DNA of 64,000 bases, taken from assembly GCF_900091605.1 (NCBI RefSeq), contig NZ_FMCQ01000002.1, positions 434,001 through 498,000 on the forward strand. The letters are read 5' to 3'. Shown here one piece after another: positions 1 to 9,468 of this stretch. Within the stretch, counting starts at the first letter, position 1. The number at the start of each line of letters is the position of its first letter. This DNA comes from Micromonospora tulbaghiae (lineage in GTDB: Bacteria; Actinomycetota; Actinomycetes; Mycobacteriales; Micromonosporaceae). The notes under the pieces were generated by a model, which was not told the origin of the DNA, made no database searches, and saw only the letters and a program-made list of their open reading frames with translations. The position numbers were made by a program, and so were the translations under genes.

Positions 1-243
1 GTCCTCCTCGGTGGCCGGGCGCCGTCCGTGCCGGTGCCCGGAAGGGAGCGGCCCGCCGGTCGCACGGCGTCGCCCGTGGTCCAGGGGACGGACGCGGCAC
101 GGCAGTTCCAGCGGCCGGTCGGTGCCGGCGGGCGCTCGTGGGTGGTGGGGTTCCGGCGGTCGACGGGGTCGCCGTCCGTCGCCGCCCGACTGCGGCGCCG
201 GGGTTTCCCGGACAGCGGCGCCACAGTGCGTGGGGATGGCGAA

Positions 244-272
244 ATGTTATCGCTGACATCAAACACTGTAAA
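244..272 (-). promoter_or_regulatory. Leftward promoter for a gene off the left edge
   Basis: On the minus strand, TTTACA (272-267) is followed after 17 bases by TAACAT (249-244), a good actinobacterial housekeeping -35/-10 pair. The -10 lies inside the operator at 245-258. Transcription would run left through about 235 bases of leader to the AGGAGG at 8-3. The hexamers are seen; the promoter function is inferred. Confidence 0.5.
245..258. promoter_or_regulatory. LacI-family operator O1
   Basis: TGTTATCGCTGACA, an imperfect palindrome of the TGTTAGCGCTAACA type. Three further copies occur at 596-609, 9357-9370 and 9469-9482. It overlaps the -10 of the leftward promoter. The most likely binder is the LacI-family protein encoded at 11913-12917. 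Confidence 0.7.
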
Positions 273-581
273 TAGGCTGGCGGCCCTCGGGCGACCCGGG
301 ACGGCTGGCTGCCGAGGGCGTCGCGGCGAGGAAAAGAGCCGCTGAGCGGCCCTCTGAGCGGTCAGGCGGCGGCGTCCGGGCGTTCGGACCCGGGGTGGCG
401 GGAGCGCCGAGAGAATTTCCGGAAGTTCCATCGATTGTTGTCGTTAACAGGCCGCCGGCCCGAAGTCGGGCCGCGCCGTCGGCGTGGATCTCCCGGCCGG
501 CGGCCGGGCCGGTCCGCGCGGGGCGGTGGACGCCGGTCCCGGGCGCCGCCGCTCGTTACGCAGCTGTTGCTTGGACGTGTC

Positions 582-610
582 TTGACGGATGTATATGTGA
601 GCGCTAACAC
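582..610 (+). promoter_or_regulatory. araB operon promoter
   Basis: TTGACG (582-587), a 17-base spacer, then TAACAC (605-610). The operator at 596-609 covers the -10, as expected for repression by steric block. The start codon of araB follows 28 bases downstream with GGAGGG at 628-633 as ribosome binding site. Confidence 0.55.
596..609. promoter_or_regulatory. LacI-family operator O2
   Basis: TGTGAGCGCTAACA. The central AGCGCT is a perfect palindrome and the outer bases pair except at one position. It overlaps the -10 of the araB promoter. It is the best-conserved of the four copies. Confidence 0.75.
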
Positions 611-637
611 TAACTCCGTGACACGGCGGAGGGACAA

Positions 638-2320
638 ATGAGCGAAGTGGACGCGTCCGACCGGTACGTGATCGGGGTCGATTTCGGCACGCTGTCCGGA
701 CGGGCGCTGGTGGTCCGCGTCCGTGACGGCGCCGAACTCGGCACGGCGGTGCACGAGTACCGGCGCGGGGTCATCGAGACCGCGCTTCCCGACGGCGGTC
801 CGCCGCTGCCCCCGGACTGGGCCCTCCAGGACCCGGACGACTACCGCGACGTGCTGCGCCACGCGGTCCCGGCCGCGCTCGCCGACGCCGGCGTGGACCC
901 GTCCCGGGTGGTCGGCATCGGCACCGACTTCACCGCCTGCACCGTGCTCCCGACGCTCGCCGACGGCACGCCGCTGTGCGAGACGCCCGAGCTGCGCGAC
1001 CGGCCGCACGCCTGGGTGAAGCTCTGGAAGCACCACGCCGCGCAGCCGCACGCCGACCGGATCAACGCGCTGGCGGCCGAACGCGGCGAGCCGTGGCTCG
1101 GCCGCTACGGCGGCAAGATCTCCGCGGAGTGGCAGTTCGCCAAGGGCCTGCAGATCCTGGAGGAGGACCCGGAGGTCTACCGGCGGGCCGAGCGCTTCGT
1201 CGAGGCCGCCGACTGGATCGTGTGGCAGCTCTGCGGCGCCGAGACGCGCAACGTCTGCACCGCGGGCTACAAGGGCATCCGGCAGGACGGCCGGTACCCG
1301 TCGTCCGACTACCTGGCCGCGCTCGACCCCGGTTTCGCCGACTTCGTGACCAAGCTGGACGGTCCGCTGCTGCCGCTCGGCGCGCGCGCCGGCACGCTCA
1401 GCGCCCGCGCCGCCGCCTGGACCGGCCTGCCCGAGGGCATCGCGGTCGCGGCCGGCAACGTCGACGCGCACGTCACCGCCGCCGCGGCCCAGGCGCTGCG
1501 GCCCGGCCGGCTGGTCGCCATCATGGGCACCTCCACCTGCCACGTCCTCAACGGCACGCACCCCGCCGAGGTGCCGGGCATGTGCGGCGTGGTCGACGGC
1601 GGCATCAGCCCCGGCGCCTGGGGCTTCGAGGCCGGGCAGAGCGGCGTGGGGGACATCTTCGGCTGGTTCGTACGCCACGCCGCCCCGGCCGGTTTCGACT
1701 CGCACGAGCAGCTCACCGAGGCCGCCGCCGCCCAGCCGGTCGGCGCGCACGGCCTGGTGGCGCTGGACTGGTGGAACGGCAACCGGTCCCTGCTGGTCAA
1801 CCACGACCTCAGCGGGATGGTCGTCGGGCTGACGCTGGCCACCCGGCCGCCGGACGTCTACCGGGCGCTGCTGGAGGCCACCGCGTACGGCACCCGGATG
1901 ATCGTCGAGGCGTTCGCGCAGGCCGGCGTGCCGGTCGACGATCTGGTGGTGGCCGGCGGGCTCACCTCCAACCGGCTGCTCATGCAGATCTACGCCGACG
2001 TCACGAACCGGCCGCTGAGCATCATCGGCTCCGCCCAGGGCCCGGCGCTCGGCTCGGCCATCCACGCGGCGGTGGCCGCCGGGGCGTACCCGACGATCCA
2101 CGAGGCGTCCGACGCCATGGGGCGCATCGACGAGGCGGTCTACCGGCCCGTCCCGGAGAACGTGCGGGCCTACGACGCCCTGTACGCCGAGTACCGCGCG
2201 TTGCACGACCACTTCGGTCGCGGCGCGAACGACGTCATGCTCCGCCTGCGGGCGATCCGGAACGCGGCCGTCGACGCCGCCGCGGACCGTACCGCCGCGA
2301 CCCTGGAGGTGGTCGGATGA
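638..2320 (+). CDS. araB: L-ribulokinase
   Basis: Cytoplasmic FGGY-family kinase that phosphorylates L-ribulose to L-ribulose 5-phosphate with ATP, the second step of L-arabinose catabolism. At 560 residues it matches the usual AraB length (E. coli about 566). Near the N-terminus GVDFGTLSGR is the phosphate-binding start of the first FGGY domain. AGNVDAHV and MGTSTCHV mark the middle, and AGGLTSNRLLMQIYADV near residue 440 is the adenosine-binding region of the second domain. The ATG has GGAGGG four bases upstream. The stop overlaps the araD start (ATGA at 2317-2320), so the two are translationally coupled. First gene of the ara operon, behind an operator-covered promoter. araD directly downstream excludes a glycerol or xylulose kinase reading. 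Confidence 0.93.
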   Translation: MSEVDASDRYVIGVDFGTLSGRALVVRVRDGAELGTAVHEYRRGVIETALPDGGPPLPPDWALQDPDDYRDVLRHAVPAALADAGVDPSRVVGIGTDFTACTVLPTLADGTPLCETPELRDRPHAWVKLWKHHAAQPHADRINALAAERGEPWLGRYGGKISAEWQFAKGLQILEEDPEVYRRAERFVEAADWIVWQLCGAETRNVCTAGYKGIRQDGRYPSSDYLAALDPGFADFVTKLDGPLLPLGARAGTLSARAAAWTGLPEGIAVAAGNVDAHVTAAAAQALRPGRLVAIMGTSTCHVLNGTHPAEVPGMCGVVDGGISPGAWGFEAGQSGVGDIFGWFVRHAAPAGFDSHEQLTEAAAAQPVGAHGLVALDWWNGNRSLLVNHDLSGMVVGLTLATRPPDVYRALLEATAYGTRMIVEAFAQAGVPVDDLVVAGGLTSNRLLMQIYADVTNRPLSIIGSAQGPALGSAIHAAVAAGAYPTIHEASDAMGRIDEAVYRPVPENVRAYDALYAEYRALHDHFGRGANDVMLRLRAIRNAAVDAAADRTAATLEVVG

Positions 2321-2997
2321 ACACCGAGGTGACCCGCCAGGTCGCCGCGCTGCGCGACACGGTGGCCCGGCTGCACCGCGAGCTGACCCGCTACGACCTG
2401 GTGGCCTGGACCTCCGGGAACGTCTCGGCCCGCGTACCCGGTCAGGAGCTGATGGTCATCAAGCCCAGCGGGGTCGACTACGACGACCTGACCGCCGAGA
2501 CCATGGTGGTCTGCGACCTCAACGGCACGGTCGTCGACGGCACGTCCCCGTCCAGCGACACCGCCGCGCACGCCTACGTCTACCGCGCGATGCCCGAGGT
2601 CGGCGGCGTCGTGCACACCCACAGCGGATACGCCACCGCCTGGGCCGCCCGGGGCGAGGCGATCCCGTGCTGGCTGACCGCGCAGGCCGACGAGTTCGGC
2701 GGGGAGATCCCCATCGGCCCGTTCGCGTTGATCGGCGGCGACGACATCGGCAAGGGCATCGTCAGCACGCTGTCCGGGCACCGCTCACCGGCGGTGCTCA
2801 TGCGCAACCACGGCGTCTTCACCATCGGCAAGGACGCCCGGGCGGCGGTCAAGGCCGCGGTGATGTGCGAGGACGTCGCCCGTACCGCACACCTGGCCCG
2901 CGCGCTCGGGCAGCCGGTGCCGATCGCACCGGCCGACATCGACTCGCTCTACGACCGCTACCAGAACGTGTACGGCCAACGCCCGCCGGCGCACTGA
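2317..2997 (+). CDS. araD: L-ribulose-5-phosphate 4-epimerase
   Basis: Class II aldolase-family, metal-dependent epimerase converting L-ribulose 5-phosphate to D-xylulose 5-phosphate, which enters the pentose phosphate pathway. It has 226 residues, close to E. coli AraD (231). Visible family motifs are TSGNVSAR (phosphate loop), KPSGVDYDDL, the SSDTAAH stretch, the metal ligands H100 and H102 in HTHSGYATAWA, and H165 in RNHGVF. It starts at the ATGA overlap with araB. A further 100 bases with no strong terminator lead to the transporter genes, so co-transcription is likely. Confidence 0.93.
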   Translation: MNTEVTRQVAALRDTVARLHRELTRYDLVAWTSGNVSARVPGQELMVIKPSGVDYDDLTAETMVVCDLNGTVVDGTSPSSDTAAHAYVYRAMPEVGGVVHTHSGYATAWAARGEAIPCWLTAQADEFGGEIPIGPFALIGGDDIGKGIVSTLSGHRSPAVLMRNHGVFTIGKDARAAVKAAVMCEDVARTAHLARALGQPVPIAPADIDSLYDRYQNVYGQRPPAH

Positions 2998-3097
2998 CCC
3001 CGGACAGCGCCGCGCACCCCTCACCACCACCACACCCGGGCCGCTCCGGCTTCCGCCGGCTCGCGCGCCCGGAACATCCAACCCCGGAGGAGAATCG

Positions 3098-4093
3098 ATG
3101 AGAAGCAGGAGCACGGCACGCACGGTCATCGCGGCGTTCGCCGGCGTGCTGCTCGCCGCCAGCGTGGCCGCGTGCGGCAACAGCGACACCGGCGGCGGTT
3201 CCGGCGACGGCAACGACAAGATCGTCCTGGGCTTCTCCCAGGTGGGCGCCGAGAGCGGCTGGCGCACCGCCAACACCACCTCGATCAAGGAGGCGGCGGC
3301 AGCGGCCGGCATCGAGCTGAAGTTCGACGACGCGCAGCAGAAGCAGGAGAACCAGATCAAGGCGATCCGCAACTTCATCCAGCAGAAGGTCGACGTGATC
3401 GCCTTCTCGCCGGTGGTGGAGTCCGGCTGGGACACGGTGCTCAAGGAGGCCAAGGACGCGAAGATCCCGGTGATCCTGACCGACCGCGCCGTCGACTCGG
3501 CCGACAAGTCGCTCTACAAGACGTTCCTCGGCTCGGACTTCGTCAAGGAGGGCCGGCTCGCCGGCGAGTGGCTGGTCGAGCAGAAGAAGGCGGCGTCCGG
3601 CCCGGTGAACATCGTGGAGCTTCAGGGCACCACCGGCTCCGCTCCGGCGAACGACCGGAAGAAGGGCTTCGCCGAGGCGATCGCCGCCAACCCCAACCTG
3701 AAGATCGTCGCCTCGCAGTCCGGTGACTTCACCCGCGCCGGCGGCAAGCAGGTGATGGAGCAGTTCCTCAAGGCCAACCCGAAGATCGACGTGCTCTTCG
3801 CGCACAACGACGACATGGGCCTGGGCGCGCTCGAGGCGATCACCGCGGCCGGCAAGACGCCCGGCAAGGACATCACCATCATCACCGTCGACGCGGTGAA
3901 GGACGGCATGCAGGCCCTCGCGGACGGCAAGTTCAACTTCATCGCCGAGTGCAGCCCGCTGCTCGGCCCGCAGCTGATGGACCTGGCCAAGAAGGTCAAG
4001 GCCGGCGAGGAAGTGCCCGCCCGGATCGAGACCGAGGAGACCACGTTCACCCAGGAGCAGGCCAAGGAGGCACTGCCCAACCGCAAGTACTGA
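3098..4093 (+). CDS. Sugar ABC transporter substrate-binding lipoprotein (YtfQ-like)
   Basis: Periplasmic-binding-protein-like sugar receptor anchored as a lipoprotein. The signal peptide ends in a lipobox (AASVAAC) with C26 as the lipidated residue. The mature part is a type I sugar-binding fold: KIVLGFSQVGAES begins the first lobe and FAHNDDMGLGALEAI is the hinge and ligand region near residue 235. It most resembles the galactofuranose-binding YtfQ group. In this operon the natural ligand is probably L-arabinose, perhaps the furanose form, or an arabinoside; that is inference. Good ribosome site (GGAGGAG) eight bases upstream of the ATG. A hairpin follows the stop (4100-4133), typical for highly expressed binding proteins. 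Confidence 0.88.
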   Translation: MRSRSTARTVIAAFAGVLLAASVAACGNSDTGGGSGDGNDKIVLGFSQVGAESGWRTANTTSIKEAAAAAGIELKFDDAQQKQENQIKAIRNFIQQKVDVIAFSPVVESGWDTVLKEAKDAKIPVILTDRAVDSADKSLYKTFLGSDFVKEGRLAGEWLVEQKKAASGPVNIVELQGTTGSAPANDRKKGFAEAIAANPNLKIVASQSGDFTRAGGKQVMEQFLKANPKIDVLFAHNDDMGLGALEAITAAGKTPGKDITIITVDAVKDGMQALADGKFNFIAECSPLLGPQLMDLAKKVKAGEEVPARIETEETTFTQEQAKEALPNRKY

Positions 4094-4099
4094 GCCACC

Positions 4100-4133
4100 C
4101 GGGGGTCGCCGTCGCACCGGACGGCGGCCCCCG
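4100..4133 (+). other. Intercistronic hairpin after the binding-protein gene
   Basis: A 14-bp stem with one G-U pair: CGGGGGTCGCCGTC (4100-4113) and GACGGCGGCCCCCG (4120-4133) around a six-base loop. No T run follows. Its place between the receptor gene and the ATPase gene suits mRNA stabilisation or partial termination, so that receptor exceeds membrane components. Confidence 0.55.
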
Positions 4134-4165
4134 TACCACCACCGTCGAAGAAGAGGTCCGATGGG

Positions 4166-5707
4166 ATGACGGGTAACCGTCCGGTCCTGACCATGACCGG
4201 TATCAGCAAGACCTTCCCCGGGGTCCGCGCGCTGCACGACGTCGACTTCCGGCTGTTCCCGGGCGAGGTCCACGCCCTGATGGGTGAGAACGGCGCCGGC
4301 AAGTCCACCCTGATCAAGGTGTTGACAGGCGTCTACGGGACCGACGCGGGCGTCGTCACGCTCGACGGCGAACAGGTCTCGTTCACCGGTCCGATGCAGG
4401 CCGCCGCAGCCGGTGTCAGCACCGTCTACCAGGAGGTCAACCTCTGCACCAACCTGTCGGTGGCGGAGAACGTCTTCATCGGCCGGGAACCCCGCCGGCT
4501 CGGCGCGGTGCGCTGGGGCGAGATGCGCCGCCGGGCCCGCGACCTGCTGGCCCGGCTCGACCTCGACCTCGACGTCAGCGCTCCGCTCGGCTCGTACTCG
4601 CTCGCGGTCCAGCAGATGGTCGCCATCGCCCGGGCGATCGACGTGCAGGCCCAGGTTCTGATCCTGGACGAGCCGACGTCCAGCCTGGACGCCGGTGAGG
4701 TCGCGCAGCTGTTCCGGATCATGCGGCAACTGCGTGACGAGGGGATCGCGATCCTGTTCGTCACCCACTTCCTCGACCAGGTCTACGGCATCGCCGACCG
4801 GATCACGGTGCTGCGCAACGGCCGGCTCGTGGGGGAGTACCGCACCGAGGAGCTGCCGCAGTTCAGCCTGGTCGAGAAGATGATCGGGCAGGAGCTGGAC
4901 GTGCTGGAGCGGCTCGACGAGCAGCAGAAGCGCGCCACGGTCGACGCCGGCGGCGAGGCACCGCTCGTGGACGCCGCCGAGCTGGGCCGGCGCGGCGCGG
5001 TCGCCCCGTTCAGCCTGCGCATCCACGCCGGTGAGGTGGTCGGCCTGGCCGGCCTGCTCGGCTCCGGCCGGACCGAGGTGGCGCGGCTGATCTTCGGCGC
5101 GGACCGGGCCGACCACGGCCAGGTCCGGCTCGACGGCGGCCGGGCGCCGGTGCGCAACCCGATGCAGGCCATCGCCCAGGGCGTCGGGTTCTGCTCGGAG
5201 AACCGCCGGGCCGAGGGCATCGTCCCGGAGCTGTCGGTCCGGGAGAACATGATCCTGGCGATGCAGGCCGCGCGCGGCTGGCTGCGTCCGATCCCGCGCC
5301 GCCGCCAGGACGAGCTAGTCCGCAGGTACGTGGAGGCGCTGAGCATCCGTCCGGCCAACCCGGAGCTGCCGGTGCGCAACCTCTCCGGCGGCAACCAGCA
5401 GAAGGTGCTGCTGGCCCGCTGGCTGATCACCGAGCCGCGCCTGCTGATCCTGGACGAGCCGACCCGCGGCATCGACGTCGGCGCCAAGGCCGAGATCCAG
5501 AAGCTGGTGGTGCAGCTCTCCGACGGCGGCATGGCGGTGCTGTTCATCTCCGCCGAGCTGGAGGAGGTGCTGCGCCTGAGCCACCGGGTCGCGGTGATGC
5601 GCGACCGCGAGATGGTCGCCCAGCTCGACAACGACGACACGCTCGACGCCGACCGCGTCATGCGCACCATCGCCAGTGGAACGCCCCGGGAGGAGGTGAC
5701 CCGATGA
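4166..5707 (+). CDS. Sugar ABC transporter ATP-binding protein, two fused NBDs (YtfR-like)
   Basis: Cytoplasmic energy subunit of a CUT2-family sugar importer. It has 513 residues with two ATPase halves. The first has Walker A GENGAGKSTL (about residues 36-45) and Walker B LDEPTSSLD. The second has a degenerate P-loop (GLLGSGRTEVARL), LSGGNQQKV and LDEPTRGID, the normal asymmetry for RbsA/AraG/YtfR proteins. The in-frame ATG at 4166 follows an out-of-frame ATG at 4161; GAAGAGG upstream serves as ribosome site. The stop overlaps the next gene (ATGA at 5704). Confidence 0.92.
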   Translation: MTGNRPVLTMTGISKTFPGVRALHDVDFRLFPGEVHALMGENGAGKSTLIKVLTGVYGTDAGVVTLDGEQVSFTGPMQAAAAGVSTVYQEVNLCTNLSVAENVFIGREPRRLGAVRWGEMRRRARDLLARLDLDLDVSAPLGSYSLAVQQMVAIARAIDVQAQVLILDEPTSSLDAGEVAQLFRIMRQLRDEGIAILFVTHFLDQVYGIADRITVLRNGRLVGEYRTEELPQFSLVEKMIGQELDVLERLDEQQKRATVDAGGEAPLVDAAELGRRGAVAPFSLRIHAGEVVGLAGLLGSGRTEVARLIFGADRADHGQVRLDGGRAPVRNPMQAIAQGVGFCSENRRAEGIVPELSVRENMILAMQAARGWLRPIPRRRQDELVRRYVEALSIRPANPELPVRNLSGGNQQKVLLARWLITEPRLLILDEPTRGIDVGAKAEIQKLVVQLSDGGMAVLFISAELEEVLRLSHRVAVMRDREMVAQLDNDDTLDADRVMRTIASGTPREEVTR

Positions 5708-6774
5708 CCGCCGTCGCCGACCGCCTCCGCCCGCTGACCGCCCACCGCCTGTTCTGGCCGGCGCTGGTGCTCGTGGTGATGATCGCCGCGAACACCGTCT
5801 ACCGTCCCGGCTTCCTGGCCGTCGAGGTCAAGAACGGCCACCTGTACGGCACGCCCATCGACATCCTCCGGCTGAGCGCGCCGCTGATCCTGGTCGCGCT
5901 CGGGATGACGCTCGTCATCGCCACCGGCGGCATCGACCTGTCGGTCGGCTCGCTCTGCGCGATCAGCGGCGCGATCGCCTGCCTGCACATCAGCGGGGCG
6001 GCCGACCAGAACAGCCCGGCCACGGTGGCCACCGCGCTCGCCCTGGCCTTCGGCGCCGCGCTGGTGCTCGGAGCGTGGAACGGGGTGCTGGTCGCGGTCA
6101 TCGGCATCCAGCCGATCATCGCCACGCTGATCCTCATGGTGGCCGGGCGGGGCATCGCCCAGCTGGTCACCGAGGGCCAGATCATCACGATCAACTCCGG
6201 GCCGTACCGGGCGATCGGGCTCGGGCACTTCCTGACGCTGCCGCTGGCCATCCTGATCGCGCTCGCCGCCGCGCTGCTCGTGGCCGCGTTCACCCGGCGC
6301 ACCGCGCTCGGGCTGATCGTCGAGTCGGTCGGCGGCAACGCCGAGGCCAGCCGCCTCGCCGGCATCCGGTCGCGGCGCATCGTCTTCCTCGTCTACGTGA
6401 TCAGCGCCGTCTGCGCCGCGCTCGCCGGTTTCATGGTCACCGCCAACGTCTCCAGCGCCGACGGCAACGCCGCCGGCCTGTGGATCGAGCTGGACGCGAT
6501 CCTGGCCGTCGTCATCGGCGGCACCTCGCTGGCCGGCGGCCGGTTCTCCCTCGGCGGCACCGTCCTCGGCGCGCTGATCATCCAGACGCTGACCACCACC
6601 GTGTACGCCATGAACATCTCGCCGCAGACGTCGCTGCTGTTCAAGGCGGTCGTCGTCATCGCCGTCTGCCTCGTGCAGGCCCCGGCGTTCCGCGCCCGGC
6701 TGCGCCGGCGACGGCGCGGGGCCGAACCCGGCCCGGCGGCCCCGCAGCGGGAGAAGGAGCAGGTGCCGGCATGA
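5704..6774 (+). CDS. Sugar ABC transporter permease (YtfT-like)
   Basis: Integral membrane subunit of the CUT2 importer, 356 residues. It carries the family signature [17 protein letters not shown] around residue 65 and [16 protein letters not shown] around residue 210, the loop that contacts the ATPase. About eight to ten hydrophobic segments are visible, followed by a basic C-terminal tail. Four-base overlaps with both neighbours indicate one transcript. Two different permease genes in a row match YtfT/YjfF rather than the single AraH permease. Confidence 0.9.
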   Translation: MTAVADRLRPLTAHRLFWPALVLVVMIAANTVYRPGFLAVEVKNGHLYGTPIDILRLSAPLILVALGMTLVIATGGIDLSVGSLCAISGAIACLHISGAADQNSPATVATALALAFGAALVLGAWNGVLVAVIGIQPIIATLILMVAGRGIAQLVTEGQIITINSGPYRAIGLGHFLTLPLAILIALAAALLVAAFTRRTALGLIVESVGGNAEASRLAGIRSRRIVFLVYVISAVCAALAGFMVTANVSSADGNAAGLWIELDAILAVVIGGTSLAGGRFSLGGTVLGALIIQTLTTTVYAMNISPQTSLLFKAVVVIAVCLVQAPAFRARLRRRRRGAEPGPAAPQREKEQVPA

Positions 6775-7763
6775 GCAGCACGTCGTTGACCACCGGCCGG
6801 TCCTGGCGGCCCAGCCTGCCCCGGCGGCACGTCCCGGTGCTGGCCACGCTCGCCCTGCTGCTGGTCATGTACGGCATCGGCGTGTCCCAGTACCGCGCCT
6901 TCTCCAACGTCCAGGTCGTCTTCAACGTCTTCATCGACAACGGCTTCCTGCTCGTCGTCGCGGTGGGCATGACGTTCGTGATCCTCACCGGCGGCATCGA
7001 CCTGTCCGTCGGCTCGGTGGTGGCGATGACCGCGATGGTGTCGGCGTCGTTGCTGCGCGACGGCCTGCCCGCGGCCCTGGTGCTGGTGATCGCGCTGCTG
7101 ATCGGCCCGACGCTGGGTTTCCTGATGGGCTGCGCGATCCACTTCTTCGAGATCCAGCCGTTCATCGTGACACTCGCCGGGATGTTCTTCGCCCGGGGCA
7201 TGTGCACGTTCATCAGCGACTCCTCGATCTCCATCACCGACGGTTTCTGGACCTCGATGTCGCAGCAGCGCATCGGCGATCCGGCCGGCAACTTCGTGTC
7301 GATCAGCGTGCTGATCGCGTTCGCGGTGGTGCTGATCGCGGCGTACGTGCTGGCGTACACCCGGTTCGGCCGCAACGTGTACGCGGTCGGCGGCAACGCG
7401 CAGTCGGCGCTGCTGATGGGCCTGCCGGTGGCGCGGACCCGGATCGCCGTCTACACGATCAGCGGGCTCTGCTCGGCGATCGGCGGGATCCTGCTGTCGT
7501 TCTACACGCTCTCCGGCGCGCCGCTGATCGCCGTCGGGATGGAACTGGACGTGATCGCCGCCGTGGTGATCGGCGGCACCGTGCTCACCGGCGGCTCCGG
7601 GTACGTCTTCGGCACCGTGCTCGGCGTGCTGGTGCTCGGCGTGATCCAGACCCTGATCACGTTCGACGGCAGCCTCAACTCCTGGTGGACCAAGATCGTG
7701 ATCGGCGGCCTGCTCTTCGCGTTCATCCTCCTCCAGCGCCTCATCGGCATCCGGTTCAAGTGA
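6771..7763 (+). CDS. Sugar ABC transporter permease (YjfF-like)
   Basis: Second, distinct permease of the same importer, 330 residues. It has [17 protein letters not shown] near residue 65 and the cytoplasmic loop [19 protein letters not shown] near residue 205. It starts at the ATGA overlap with the upstream permease. Both permeases together form the heterodimeric channel. Only 26 bases separate its stop from araA, so uptake and the first catabolic step are co-expressed. Confidence 0.9.
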   Translation: MSSTSLTTGRSWRPSLPRRHVPVLATLALLLVMYGIGVSQYRAFSNVQVVFNVFIDNGFLLVVAVGMTFVILTGGIDLSVGSVVAMTAMVSASLLRDGLPAALVLVIALLIGPTLGFLMGCAIHFFEIQPFIVTLAGMFFARGMCTFISDSSISITDGFWTSMSQQRIGDPAGNFVSISVLIAFAVVLIAAYVLAYTRFGRNVYAVGGNAQSALLMGLPVARTRIAVYTISGLCSAIGGILLSFYTLSGAPLIAVGMELDVIAAVVIGGTVLTGGSGYVFGTVLGVLVLGVIQTLITFDGSLNSWWTKIVIGGLLFAFILLQRLIGIRFK

Positions 7764-7789
7764 CGGTTCCTAGCGCGGAAGGCAACAAC

Positions 7790-9292
7790 ATGGCAACTCA
7801 CCCCCAGCCCGAGGTCTGGTTCCTCACCGGCAGCCAGGGCCTCTACGGCGAGGACACCCTGCGGCAGGTCGCCGAGCAGTCCCGGCAGATCGCCGCGCGC
7901 CTGGACGAGTCGCCGGACATCCCCGTACGCGTGGTCTGGAAGCCGGTCCTCACCTCGAGCGCGGACATCCTCGCGGCCTGCCGGGACGCGGCGGCGCAGG
8001 GCGCGGTCGGGGTGATCGCCTGGATGCACACGTTCTCCCCGGCCAAGATGTGGATCTCCGGGCTGGACGCGCTGCGCACGCCGCTGCTGCACCTGCACAC
8101 GCAGGCCAACGTGGCGCTGCCGTGGGACGAGATCGACATGGACTTCATGAACCTCAACCAGGCCGCGCACGGCGACCGGGAGTTCGGGTTCATCCAGACC
8201 CGCCTCGGGGTGGCCCGCAAGACCGTCGCCGGCCACGTCACCGACCCCCGGGTCGTCGGGCGGGTCGCGGCCTGGGCCCGCGCCGCGATCGGCTGGTCGG
8301 CGGTGCGGACGCTGCGGCTGGCCCGCTTCGGCGACAACATGCGCGACGTCGCGGTCACCGAGGGGGACAAGGTCGAGGCGGAGCTGCGCTTCGGCGTCTC
8401 GGTCAACACCTACGGCGTCAACGACCTGGTCGCCGCCGTCGACCAGGTGCCCGACGCCCAGGTCGACGACCTGGTCAAGGAGTACGACGACACCTACCGG
8501 GTCGCGTCCGAGCTGCGGCCCGGCGGGGACCGGCACGACTCGCTGCGGTACGCGGCGCGCCAGGAGCTGGGCCTGCGCGCGTTCCTTGACGCCGGTGGTT
8601 TCCGGGCGTTCACCACGAACTTCGAGGACCTCGGCGGGTTGCGCCAGCTCCCCGGGATCGCGGTGCAGCGCCTGATGGCCGACGGCTACGGCTTCGGCGG
8701 CGAGGGGGACTGGAAGACCTCGGTGCTGGTGCACACGCTCAAGGCGATGGCCGTCGGTGTGCCGGGCGGCACCTCGTTCATGGAGGACTACACCTACGAC
8801 CTGACGTTCGGTCAGGAGCTGATCCTCGGCGCGCACATGCTGGAGGTGTGCCCGAGCATCGCCGCCGACGTGCCGAGCGCGGAGGTGCACCCGCTCAGCA
8901 TCGGCGGGCGGGAGGATCCGGTACGCCTGGTCTTCGACGCGGCGCCCGGCCCGGCGGTCGTGCTGGGCATGGCGGACATGGGAGAGCGGTTCCGGCTGGT
9001 CGCCAACGCGGTGGACGTGGTGCCGCCGCCGCACCCGCTGCGCCGCCTGCCGGTGGCGCGCGCGGTCTGGCGTCCGCAGCCCGACCTGGCCGGCTCGGCG
9101 GAGGCGTGGATCACCGCCGGCGCGCCGCACCACACAGTGCTCTCCCAGGCCGTCGGCATGGAGGAGTTGCGCGACCTGGCCGCGATGGCGCGGACCGAGC
9201 TGGTGGTCATCGACGCCGAGACGCGCCCGCACCGCTTCGCCGACGAGCTGCGCTGGAACCAGGCGTACTACCGGCTCGCCCGGGGTTTCTGA
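7790..9292 (+). CDS. araA: L-arabinose isomerase
   Basis: Cytoplasmic Mn-dependent isomerase of L-arabinose to L-ribulose, the first catabolic step. Its 500 residues equal the E. coli enzyme in length. The N-terminus [17 protein letters not shown] is diagnostic. Metal and catalytic residues are visible: Glu in GEGDWKT, Glu in MEDYTYDL and His in [10 protein letters not shown], with a further His pair near the C-terminus (APHHTVLS). The ATG was chosen because the family N-terminus begins there. A hairpin follows at 9294-9328, so the operon probably ends here. Confidence 0.95.
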   Translation: MATHPQPEVWFLTGSQGLYGEDTLRQVAEQSRQIAARLDESPDIPVRVVWKPVLTSSADILAACRDAAAQGAVGVIAWMHTFSPAKMWISGLDALRTPLLHLHTQANVALPWDEIDMDFMNLNQAAHGDREFGFIQTRLGVARKTVAGHVTDPRVVGRVAAWARAAIGWSAVRTLRLARFGDNMRDVAVTEGDKVEAELRFGVSVNTYGVNDLVAAVDQVPDAQVDDLVKEYDDTYRVASELRPGGDRHDSLRYAARQELGLRAFLDAGGFRAFTTNFEDLGGLRQLPGIAVQRLMADGYGFGGEGDWKTSVLVHTLKAMAVGVPGGTSFMEDYTYDLTFGQELILGAHMLEVCPSIAADVPSAEVHPLSIGGREDPVRLVFDAAPGPAVVLGMADMGERFRLVANAVDVVPPPHPLRRLPVARAVWRPQPDLAGSAEAWITAGAPHHTVLSQAVGMEELRDLAAMARTELVVIDAETRPHRFADELRWNQAYYRLARGF

Positions 9293-9293
9293 G

Positions 9294-9328
9294 CCGCCGC
9301 GCGCCGTCCGTGCCGGCCCGCGCGGCGG
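9294..9328 (+). terminator. Hairpin at the end of the ara operon
   Basis: A perfect 10-bp stem CCGCCGCGCG (9294-9303) / CGCGCGGCGG (9319-9328) starting directly at the araA stop. There is no T run, which is common in high-GC actinomycetes. Confidence 0.5.
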
Positions 9329-9343
9329 GCGGCACGTTACGCC

Positions 9344-9372
9344 TTGACGAACGGCATGTTATCGCTCACAGT
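9344..9372 (+). promoter_or_regulatory. Promoter of the arabinofuranosidase gene
   Basis: TTGACG at 9344-9349 with CACAGT at 9367-9372 after 17 bases. The -10 is poor, but the spacing of -35 to operator is nearly the same as at araB. The operator copy at 9357-9370 covers the spacer and -10. Confidence 0.45.
9357..9370. promoter_or_regulatory. LacI-family operator O3
   Basis: TGTTATCGCTCACA, differing from O1 at a single position. It lies on the promoter of the secreted arabinofuranosidase gene, linking polymer breakdown to the ara operon. Confidence 0.72.
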
Positions 9373-9468
9373 CGATGGATAGGGTCACCGGCACCGCTCG
9401 CGGGCCGTTCCGGGCGCGATCTGCGCCGCAGTTGCCAGGGATCCGACTCTCGCCTGGGTGGGCGTCGC

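Larger units (their letters stand above)
1..637. other. Gene-free regulatory region upstream of araB
   Basis: No convincing coding frame is present. The stretch holds two operator copies (245-258 and 596-609), a leftward promoter at 244-272, and on the minus strand a perfect AGGAGG Shine-Dalgarno sequence at 8-3 right at the edge. This suggests that a leftward gene starts just outside the window. The rightward araB promoter occupies the last 60 bases. Short open frames between 11 and 345 read as arginine/glycine-rich low-complexity protein and are not believable. Confidence 0.6.

Noticed and set aside
11..345. Two short + strand frames at the left edge
   Set aside because: Arg/Gly-rich, no ribosome site, and they overlap the operator and promoter at 244-272.
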